Origin: Usitatibacter sp964403515
Lineage (GTDB): Bacteria > Pseudomonadota > Gammaproteobacteria > Burkholderiales > Usitatibacteraceae
Direction of reading: 5' to 3'
DNA length: 64,000 bases
Assembly (NCBI GenBank): GCA_964403515.1
Contig: CAYOGL010000003.1
Span: forward strand, 62,001 to 126,000
The stretch's first letter is position 1; each line of letters starts with the position of its first letter. Under the pieces are notes generated by a model, which was not told the DNA's origin, made no database searches, and worked only from the letters and a program-made list of their open reading frames with translations. Of this stretch, positions 1-6,979 are shown in pieces. The position numbers were made by a program, and so were the translations under genes.

Positions 1-132
1 CTGGCGCCCAAGGTGCGCGAGTTCCTGCGCTACGTGCTGTCGGACGAGGGCCAGGCCGCGGTCGCGCGGGACGGCGCCTACCTGCCGCTCGACGCCGACG
101 AGGCGCGCCGCGCGGCGCGCGGGCTCGAGTGA
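1..132 (+). CDS. PstS-like substrate-binding protein, C-terminal fragment (gene starts before the window)
   Basis: The first 43 codons read as the C-terminal end of a PstS-like periplasmic binding protein. It carries the family's closing motif (KVREFLRYVLSDEGQ, then YLPL about 15 residues later), which recurs at the end of nearly all such proteins in this window. The stop is one base before the ATG of the next PstS-like gene, so the two are co-transcribed. The N-terminal part, signal peptide and promoter lie outside the window. Confidence 0.85.
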   Translation: MAPKVREFLRYVLSDEGQAAVARDGAYLPLDADEARRAARGLE

Positions 133-133
133 G

Positions 134-1183
134 ATGAAGGCGCTTTTCGCGTTCGTGCTCATCGCGTGCGCGGCGCTCGCAGCGCACGGCGCCGCGCTTC
201 CCGCCGACCTGCCGCCGCCGTACCAGCCGCCCGCCGCCCCGCTGAGCGGGAACATCGCGATCTGGGGCCATGGCTCGCTCGGCGGGCGCGTCGACTTCAT
301 CGGGGCGGTCGTGCGCGAATGGGAGGAAGGCTTCCGGCGCTTCCATCCGCGCGTCACGTTCGACAACCGGCTCCATGGCACCGCCTCGGCCATCGGCGCG
401 CTCTATACGGGCCGCGGCGACCTCGCGCTCATGGGCCGCGAGATCTGGCCGAACGAGATCGAGGCCTTCCAGGAAGTGAAGGGCTACGAGCCCACCGGCA
501 TCGACGTGGTCACGGGCAGCTACAAGACGCGCAACCGCGGCTACGCCATCGCGGTCTTCGTGCACAAGGACAACCCGGTGCGCGGCCTCACGCTCGAGCA
601 GCTCGATGCGATCTTCAGCGTCGACCGCAAGCGCGGGGGCCACCCGGTGCGCACCTGGGGCGATCTCGGGCTCACGGGCGAATGGGCGCGCAAGCCCGTG
701 CATCGCTACGGCTTCTCCATCGCGCGCGGCTTCGCCGATTACCTCGAGCAGGCCGTGTTCCTCGGCGCTCACCGCTGGGATCCGGACCTGCGCGAGTTCG
801 CCGACCTGCCGGGCTCGAAGGGCGGCGCGACCGACGGCGGCCAGCGCGCGCTCGATGCGATGGCGAAGGATCGCGACGGCATCGCGTTCTCGGGCGCTCT
901 CTACGGCAACGCGGACGTGCGACCCGTGCCCATCGCGGTCGATGCGCGCGGCCCGTTCGTCGCGGCCTCCGAGGCCACGGTGATGGACCACAGCTATCCG
1001 CTCACCCGCATCATCACGCTCTTCCTCGATCGCCCGCCGGGCCGCCCCGTGCCGGCGCACATCCGCGAGTTCGTGCGCTACGTCCTGTCGCGGGACGGCC
1101 AGCGCGCGGTGCTCGAGCACGGGGGCGGCTACCTGCCCATCCTCGCGCCGGCGGCGGCGCGCGAGATCCACAAACTCGACTGA
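134..1183 (+). CDS. PstS-like periplasmic substrate-binding protein (short subfamily)
   Basis: A 349-residue protein with a Sec signal peptide (residues 1-22, ending AAHGA-A). It has the PstS/PBP-like-2 fold signatures of this cluster: IWGHGSLGG near residue 42, a ligand-loop motif HGTASAIGALYTG near 80, a conserved HKDNPVRGLTLEQLDAIF block near 145, WGDLGLTGEW near 175 and the closing EFVRYVLSRDGQ. PstS proteins bind phosphate in the periplasm and deliver it to PstCA. No permease is encoded here, so the ligand (phosphate, phosphate ester or arsenate-like oxyanion) is inferred. It sits between two other PstS-like genes, with 1 and 14 bases of spacing. Confidence 0.85.
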   Translation: MKALFAFVLIACAALAAHGAALPADLPPPYQPPAAPLSGNIAIWGHGSLGGRVDFIGAVVREWEEGFRRFHPRVTFDNRLHGTASAIGALYTGRGDLALMGREIWPNEIEAFQEVKGYEPTGIDVVTGSYKTRNRGYAIAVFVHKDNPVRGLTLEQLDAIFSVDRKRGGHPVRTWGDLGLTGEWARKPVHRYGFSIARGFADYLEQAVFLGAHRWDPDLREFADLPGSKGGATDGGQRALDAMAKDRDGIAFSGALYGNADVRPVPIAVDARGPFVAASEATVMDHSYPLTRIITLFLDRPPGRPVPAHIREFVRYVLSRDGQRAVLEHGGGYLPILAPAAAREIHKLD

Positions 1184-1197
1184 CGAAGGAGAAGGAG

Positions 1198-2385
1198 ATG
1201 CTTCGCACCATCATCACGGCGCTCGCCGCGCTCGGCATCGCGGCGCCCGCGCTCGCGGCGGACCAGGGCTCCACGGGCCTCGAGATGCAGGCCGCGCGCG
1301 CGGAGGGCCTCAAGACCAAGGGCAAGAAGGCCTATTACGCCGCGGACAAGTTCGACCTTTCCGACCTCCCCGCCTACCAGCCGAAGCACAAGGTCTCCGG
1401 CACGATCCGCCTGTGGGGCAGCAACTATCCCACCGACGGCAACCTCGCGGAATACTGGGAGAAGGCGTTCCGCAAGTTCCAGCCCGGCGTGAAGCTCCAG
1501 TGGAACATGCTCACGACCCGCGCCGCGGCGCCGTCGCTCGTGTTCGGCGTCTCCGACATCGGCATCGGCCGCAAGATCACCACCGAGGAGCTGCAGCTCT
1601 ACCAGCGCTACAAGGACGGCGACCCGCTCGAGGTGAGCGTCGCCACCGGCTCGTACAACGTGACGGGCTGGAACCCCGCGTTCGGCATCGTCGTGAGCAA
1701 GGACAACCCGCTCACGAAGATCACGATGGAGCAGCTCGACTACATCTTCGGCGCCGAGCGGCTCGGCGGCTGGATCGGCACCGACTGGCATCCCGAGTTC
1801 GCGCGCGGCCCCGAGAAGAACATCCGCAAGTGGGGACAGCTCGGCCTCACGGGCGAATGGGCCGACCAGGAGATCGTCCCGTACGGCCTCAACCAGCGCT
1901 ACCACCAGGCGGTCGAGCTCTCGGATCGCATCCTCAAGGGCAGCGACAAGTGGAACGAGAAGCTGCGCATCTACGCGAACTACGTGGCGAAGCCCGGCGC
2001 GGACACCGGCAGCGGCGGGCTCGGCTTCGGGCGCCTGTCGCGCGGCCTGAACGACGACCTCGTCAAGGACCGCTACGGCATCGCCTACATCGCGGCACCC
2101 GTGAACCTGCCGCCGCAGCTGAAGCTGCTCGAGCTCGCGAACGACGCGAACGGCCCCTACTACAAGTACACGATCGAGTCGATCCGCGAGCGCACCTATC
2201 CGCTCTACGACGAGATCTACGCCTACGCGGATCCGAAGCACCTCACCCCGGCGGCGCGCGAGTTCCTGCGCTTCATCCTGTCGCGCGAGGGCCAGCAGGC
2301 CGTCCAGCACGACGGCAAGTACCTGCCGCTCACGGCGGCCGTGGCGCGCGAAGGGCTCGCGAAGATCGACGAGGCCGGCAAGTGA
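1198..2385 (+). CDS. PstS-like periplasmic substrate-binding protein (long subfamily)
   Basis: 395 residues. The ATG at 1198 has a good ribosome-binding site (AAGGAGAAGGAG) and begins a clear signal peptide ending in APALAA. After a 40-residue mature leader come KFDLSDLPAYQPK, IRLWGSNYPTDG, WGQLGLTGEWAD near residue 215 and EFLRFILSREGQ near the end. This long subfamily replaces the GTAS ligand loop of the shorter proteins with TTRAAAPSLVFGVSDIG and has an insertion rich in Gly and Trp (GGWIGTDWHPEF). Closest relatives in the window are the genes at 2385 and 17900. An open frame extends upstream of 1198 but lies inside the previous gene. Confidence 0.85.
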   Translation: MLRTIITALAALGIAAPALAADQGSTGLEMQAARAEGLKTKGKKAYYAADKFDLSDLPAYQPKHKVSGTIRLWGSNYPTDGNLAEYWEKAFRKFQPGVKLQWNMLTTRAAAPSLVFGVSDIGIGRKITTEELQLYQRYKDGDPLEVSVATGSYNVTGWNPAFGIVVSKDNPLTKITMEQLDYIFGAERLGGWIGTDWHPEFARGPEKNIRKWGQLGLTGEWADQEIVPYGLNQRYHQAVELSDRILKGSDKWNEKLRIYANYVAKPGADTGSGGLGFGRLSRGLNDDLVKDRYGIAYIAAPVNLPPQLKLLELANDANGPYYKYTIESIRERTYPLYDEIYAYADPKHLTPAAREFLRFILSREGQQAVQHDGKYLPLTAAVAREGLAKIDEAGK

Positions 2386-3572
2386 TGCGGGCGCTGCTCG
2401 TCCTCGCGGCGCTCGCGGCGGCGCTCGTGATGCCGCTGCCTGCCGCGGCGCAATCCTCGCAATCGCAGCCGACCGCGGAATCGAGGAAGCTGCCGCTCGG
2501 CTCGGCCGCCGAGCGCAAGGCGCGGATGCGCGCGCGCGCGAACTCGCAGGCATACACGAAGAAGTTTGACCTCTCGGGCCTGCCGCATTACGAGCCGGGC
2601 GAACAGGTGAAAGGCACCCTGCGCGTCTGCGGCAACAACTACGTGAACGACGCGCCGCTCGGGCGCTACTGGAAGGAGGCGTTCGAGAGATTCCAGCCGG
2701 GCGTCACGGTGGAGTACTACACGCCGACCGCCGCCATCGCCGCGGCGTGCCTCTACTTCGACAAGGCCGACATCGGCGTCAACCACGAGCTCTCGTTCTA
2801 CGACTACCTCGCGCACGTGCGCATCAAGGGCTTCGAGCCCCAGGGCTTCTCGGTCTTCACCGGCTCGTTCGACTACGTGGGCTGGCAGAACAACCTGGTG
2901 ATCATCGTGAACCGCGCGAACCCGATCACGAAGATCACGCTGAAGCAGCTCGACGGCATCTTCGGCTCGGTGCGCGACGGCGGATGGATCGGGCAGACGT
3001 GGCATCCGGAGCTCAAGCGCGGCGCCGAAGCGGACATCCGCACCTGGGGCCGCATGGGGCTCGGCGGCGAGTGGGCCGATCGCCACATCACGCCGCACGG
3101 CTATGCGCTGCGCTACGCGACCGCGGTCGAGTTCTCGAACAAGGTCCTGCAGGCGAGCGACAAGTGGAACGGCGACCTGCACACGTACGCCAACTACAAG
3201 CGGCCGGACTTCACGACGTACCTCGAGGCCGACCAGATCTTCGACGCCGTGCGCGAGGATCCGGGCGCGATCGGCTACGCGCGCTATCACCAGGGCTTCC
3301 CGAAGGACGTGAAGATCCTGGAAGTCGCGAAGGACGAGCAGGGGCCGTACGTGAAGTACACGATCGACACGTTGCAGGACCGCAGCTATCCGCTCTGGGG
3401 CGACCAGTCGTTCTGGGTGAGCACGAAGAAGGGCGAGCCGCTCGACCCGAAGGTGCGCGAGTTCCTGCGCTTCGTGCTGTCGCGCGAAGGCCAGGAGCTG
3501 GTCGAGAAGGACGGCAAGTACCTGCCCCTGCCCGCGGGCGCGGTGAAGGAAGAGCTCGCGCGGATCCGCTAG
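2385..3572 (+). CDS. PstS-like periplasmic substrate-binding protein (long subfamily)
   Basis: 395 residues. The ATG overlaps the previous stop (TGATG), so translation is probably coupled. The signal peptide ends LPAAAA-QSS. The mature protein has KKFDLSGLPHYEPGE, a CGNNYVNDAPLG block, TPTAAIAAACLYFDKADIG in the ligand-loop position, WGRMGLGGEWAD and EFLRFVLSREGQ. It matches the genes at 1198 and 17900 in length and layout and is likely a tandem-duplication product. It ends this operon: the next gene has its own promoter at 3594-3648. Confidence 0.85.
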   Translation: MRALLVLAALAAALVMPLPAAAQSSQSQPTAESRKLPLGSAAERKARMRARANSQAYTKKFDLSGLPHYEPGEQVKGTLRVCGNNYVNDAPLGRYWKEAFERFQPGVTVEYYTPTAAIAAACLYFDKADIGVNHELSFYDYLAHVRIKGFEPQGFSVFTGSFDYVGWQNNLVIIVNRANPITKITLKQLDGIFGSVRDGGWIGQTWHPELKRGAEADIRTWGRMGLGGEWADRHITPHGYALRYATAVEFSNKVLQASDKWNGDLHTYANYKRPDFTTYLEADQIFDAVREDPGAIGYARYHQGFPKDVKILEVAKDEQGPYVKYTIDTLQDRSYPLWGDQSFWVSTKKGEPLDPKVREFLRFVLSREGQELVEKDGKYLPLPAGAVKEELARIR

Positions 3573-3593
3573 GAGCGCGCGGTGCCGCGACCG

Positions 3594-3648
3594 CCTGAAC
3601 GGCGATTCAGGAAGATTTCCGGTTGCGTTCAGCTTGCCTTCCTAAGGT
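3594..3648 (+). promoter_or_regulatory. PhoB-type operator and promoter of the TonB receptor operon
   Basis: CCTGAAC at 3594 is followed by 5-base units every 11 bases: ATTCA 3605, TTTCC 3616, GTTCA 3627 and a fourth, CTTCC, at 3638. A -10-like TAAGGT lies at 3643-3648. The layout from unit 1 to the -10 is 44 bases, identical in five other promoters of the window. Direct repeats with an 11-base period replacing the -35 are typical of Pho boxes bound by PhoB. The PhoB assignment is inferred from spacing and from the PstS-like genes served. Confidence 0.75.
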
Positions 3649-3677
3649 CGCGAGACAAGCCTACGGAGGGAGGGAAG

Positions 3678-5915
3678 ATGCGCAACACCATCGCCACGGC
3701 GGCCGTTGCGGTCGTGCTGCAGTTCGCGGGCTCGCAGGCAGCGCTCGCGCAGGCAACGGCCCAGGACGCGCCGGACGCGCCCAGGGACACTTCCCCGAGC
3801 AAAGCCGAGTCCATCGTCGTCGAGGGCCAGTTCCTCGGCACCGGCGCGCAGAGCGCGATGAAGCAGGACGTCGCCGTGCGCGACACGCCCTTCACCGTGC
3901 AGAGCTACACCGACTCGTTCATGAAGGCGATCGAGACCACGAACGTGGCCGATCTCTACAACTACATGACGGGCGTGAAGCGCGCGGGCAACACGGGCTA
4001 CGACCTCACGATCCGCGGCTTCAAGACCGGGAGCGAGGACAAGAACGCGATCATGGTCGACGGGCTGCCGGGACTGACGGGACGCTTCGGCTCCCCGCCC
4101 ACGATCGGCGTGGATCATGTCGAGGTCGTGAAAGGGCCGATGTCCGTGATGTACGGCCAGATCCAGCCCGGCGGCTTCGTGAACCTGATCAGCAAGAAGC
4201 CCCGCGCGACGCGGCTCACGGAAGTGGACCTGCGCGGCGCGACGTATGCGGCCGACGAGCGCCACTTCGGCGACGCCAACGGTTATGACTTCGCGGTGGA
4301 TTCGACGGGGCCGATCGATGCGGGCGGCCGTTTCCTCTACCGCGTCATCGGCGAGTACGGTGACCGCGACCTGTTCCGCGATTTCACGTACGAGAAGGGG
4401 CTGTATTTCGCGCCGAGCGTCACCTGGAACGTGTCGGACACGACGTGGCTCACGCTCCAGTACGAGCACCGCGACGTGAAGAACAGCTTCGACAACGGCC
4501 TCGCGGCGCCGCAGCGCGACATCCGCCTCGTCGCGCCGATCACCACGCGCTATCAGGAGCCGGACGACTACCGCAAGGAGATGGGCGACACGGTGAGCGG
4601 CCAGTTCGGCCACGCGTTCGGCGAGGACATCACCTGGAATACCGCCTTCCGCCTCGTGGACAACCGCAGCCACGACGCGGCGTACGCGAGCGTGGCGGTG
4701 CGTCCCGACAACATCCACCTGCAACGCCGCGCACGCCGCAACGAGATCGAGCGCAAGTACGATTACTTCGACACCAACGTGAACTGGCAATTCGCGACCG
4801 GCCCGCTGAAGCACAAGCTGCTCCTCGGCGTGGGCGGCGGGCACGATACCGACGACGAGGACCGCAAGCAGTTCTTCAACGGCGGCAAATGCCCCGGGCC
4901 GACGTGCCTCGACATCGACATCTATCACCCGGTGTACGGCCAGGTGCCGCCGCTCGCGTCCCTGCCGCCGGTGAATCCCTCGACGCCGAACCTGCTCACC
5001 GACCAGTTCTTCAAGTCGCAGTCCTACGGCATCTACGCCTCGGACCTGGTGACGCTCACCGAGCAGTGGAAGATCACGGCCGGCGCGCGCAACGTGCACG
5101 AGAGCCAGACGATCGAGGAGCACCGCCAGCCCAACGTTCCGACCTACACGAAGACGGCGGACAAGGGCGCGGTGCCGATGGCGGGGGTGCTCTTCCAGCC
5201 CGACCGGGTCTGGACGCTCTACGCCAGCTACGCCGAGTCGTACGTTCCGGTACCGGCGAACTCGCTCGACATCCACGGCGTGAACTCCTTCGCTCCGATC
5301 GTGGGCAAGCAGGTCGAGGGCGGGGTCAAGTGGGAGAACCTCTTCGGCCGGCGCATCAACGGCACCGCCGCGCTCTTCGACATCAAGCGCGACAACACGC
5401 TCAACAGCTTCTCGTGTGCGCTGGGAACGTGCAACGAGCAGCTCGGCTCCGAGCGCTCGAAGGGCTTCGAGATCGAGGCCGACGTGCGGCCCGCGAGGAA
5501 CTGGCAGGTCGCGGCCGGCTACGCGTACGTCGATGCGACGGTCGCGGCCTCGCGCGACCCGGCCCAGGTGGGGCAGGCCCTGCCCAACGTCGCGAAGAAC
5601 AGCTTCAATCTCTGGTCGCGCTACGACGTCGCGGGCGGCGCGCTGCGCGGGCTCGGCATCGGCCTGGGCGTGGTCCATACCGGCGAACGCTCGGGCATCC
5701 TGCCCAGCAGCGCCGACACGCGCAACCTCGCGCTTCCGGCGTACACCGTGGTCGACCTCGGCTTCTACTATGTGTGGCAGCGCTTCACGTTCAATCTCAA
5801 GCTCGGCAACCTGTTCGACAAGACGTACTACGAGAGCACCGGCCAGACGGCACAGGTGCAGGTGGCGCCGGGGCCGCCGCGCAACGTGACGTTCTCGGTG
5901 AGAGTGGATCTCTGA
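3678..5915 (+). CDS. TonB-dependent siderophore-type outer-membrane receptor
   Basis: 745 residues. The ATG at 3678 follows GGAGGGAGGG and starts a signal peptide ending SQAALAQA; an earlier in-frame start at 3582 lies upstream of the promoter and is rejected. A plug domain occupies roughly residues 60-190 (RDTPFTVQSYTDSF, TIRGFKTG, VEVVKGPMSVMYGQIQPGG, NLISKKP), followed by a 22-strand-type barrel ending in NLFDKTYYES and a final SVRVDL. These plug motifs match the ferric-siderophore receptor family, which imports metal chelates using TonB energy. Control by a Pho-type promoter is unusual for an iron receptor and suggests a phosphate-containing or iron-phosphate ligand. The stop overlaps the next start. 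Confidence 0.9.
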   Translation: MRNTIATAAVAVVLQFAGSQAALAQATAQDAPDAPRDTSPSKAESIVVEGQFLGTGAQSAMKQDVAVRDTPFTVQSYTDSFMKAIETTNVADLYNYMTGVKRAGNTGYDLTIRGFKTGSEDKNAIMVDGLPGLTGRFGSPPTIGVDHVEVVKGPMSVMYGQIQPGGFVNLISKKPRATRLTEVDLRGATYAADERHFGDANGYDFAVDSTGPIDAGGRFLYRVIGEYGDRDLFRDFTYEKGLYFAPSVTWNVSDTTWLTLQYEHRDVKNSFDNGLAAPQRDIRLVAPITTRYQEPDDYRKEMGDTVSGQFGHAFGEDITWNTAFRLVDNRSHDAAYASVAVRPDNIHLQRRARRNEIERKYDYFDTNVNWQFATGPLKHKLLLGVGGGHDTDDEDRKQFFNGGKCPGPTCLDIDIYHPVYGQVPPLASLPPVNPSTPNLLTDQFFKSQSYGIYASDLVTLTEQWKITAGARNVHESQTIEEHRQPNVPTYTKTADKGAVPMAGVLFQPDRVWTLYASYAESYVPVPANSLDIHGVNSFAPIVGKQVEGGVKWENLFGRRINGTAALFDIKRDNTLNSFSCALGTCNEQLGSERSKGFEIEADVRPARNWQVAAGYAYVDATVAASRDPAQVGQALPNVAKNSFNLWSRYDVAGGALRGLGIGLGVVHTGERSGILPSSADTRNLALPAYTVVDLGFYYVWQRFTFNLKLGNLFDKTYYESTGQTAQVQVAPGPPRNVTFSVRVDL

Positions 5916-6979
5916 TGCGGCGGCGCGCCGCGCTCGTCCTGCTCGCCGCGGCGGCCGCGCGGCCCCGGGCGGCGGCCGCGGCGGTGCTCGATTCGCGGCC
6001 GCACGTCGACGCGCTCGGCGACTTTCCGGCGTATCGGCCGCGCGAGGACGTCGCCGGCGTGATCCGCATCTGGGGCCACGGCCACATCAAGCTGCCGTGG
6101 ATGAAGCCGCTGGTGCAGTCGTGGGAAACGGGCTTGCGCCGCTACCACCCGGGCATCGCGATCGACTACCAGATGCATGGCACCTCTTCCGGCATTCCCG
6201 CGCTGTTCACCGGCATCGGCGACATCGCGATCCTCGGCGAGGAGATCCTGCCCGGGGCCGCGGCGGCATTCGAGAAGGTGCGCCGTTATCCGCCGCTCGG
6301 GATCGAGATCGCGACCGGCAGCCTCGACGTGCGCAACTTCGACTACGCGCAGATGTTCTTCGTGCACCGCGCCAACCCGCTCTCGCGCGTCACCCTGCAA
6401 CAGCTCGACGCGATCTTCGGCGCGGAGCACCGCCGCGGCCCGCGCAACATCCGCGTGTGGGGCGAGATGGGCCTCGACGGCGAGTGGACCGACCGGCCGA
6501 TCACGCCCTACGGCTGGGCCATCGACGACAGCTTCGGCTTCTACATCCAGGAAGCGGTGCTCGCGGGCAGCCACCGCTGGAACTGCGCGCTGCGCGAATA
6601 CGTGCACGTCCATCGCCCGGATGGCACGATCTACGATCACGGCCAGCAGATCCTCGATGCGCTGGCACGCGATCGTCACGGCATCGCGGTCTCGAACATC
6701 CGCTATGCCGGCCCCGACGTGAAGGCGCTGGCGATCGCCGCCTCCGCGGCAGGGCCGTACGTGCAGGCGAGCGAGGCGAGCCTCGTCGATCGCACCTACC
6801 CGCTCGCGCGCACCATCCCGGCGGTGGTGGACCGCGCGCCCGGCCGCCCGCTCGACGCGAAGGTGCGCGAGTTCCTCGGCTACGTGCTGAGCCGCGAGGG
6901 CCAGGAGGCGATCGTGCGCGACCACCGCTACCTGCCGCTGTCGCCGGCGTTCGCGGCGCGGCAGCGCGCGAAGCTTTGA
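5915..6979 (+). CDS. PstS-like periplasmic substrate-binding protein (short subfamily)
   Basis: 354 residues starting in a TGATG overlap with the TonB receptor gene, so it belongs to that Pho-type operon. The signal peptide is rich in Ala and Arg. Mature motifs are IRIWGHGHIKLPWMK near residue 48, HGTSSGIPALFTG near 88, HRANPLSRVTLQQLDAIFG, WGEMGLDGEWTD and EFLGYVLSREGQ. Its sequence is closest to the middle domain of the next gene's triple protein. The direct coupling of a binding protein to a TonB receptor suggests that the two hand the same ligand from outer membrane to periplasm; this is inference. Confidence 0.85.
   Translation: MRRRAALVLLAAAAARPRAAAAAVLDSRPHVDALGDFPAYRPREDVAGVIRIWGHGHIKLPWMKPLVQSWETGLRRYHPGIAIDYQMHGTSSGIPALFTGIGDIAILGEEILPGAAAAFEKVRRYPPLGIEIATGSLDVRNFDYAQMFFVHRANPLSRVTLQQLDAIFGAEHRRGPRNIRVWGEMGLDGEWTDRPITPYGWAIDDSFGFYIQEAVLAGSHRWNCALREYVHVHRPDGTIYDHGQQILDALARDRHGIAVSNIRYAGPDVKALAIAASAAGPYVQASEASLVDRTYPLARTIPAVVDRAPGRPLDAKVREFLGYVLSREGQEAIVRDHRYLPLSPAFAARQRAKL

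Noticed and set aside
3582..3677. N-terminal extension of the TonB receptor
   Set aside because: It would include the promoter and place a charged leader before the signal peptide; ATG 3678 has the strong ribosome-binding site.
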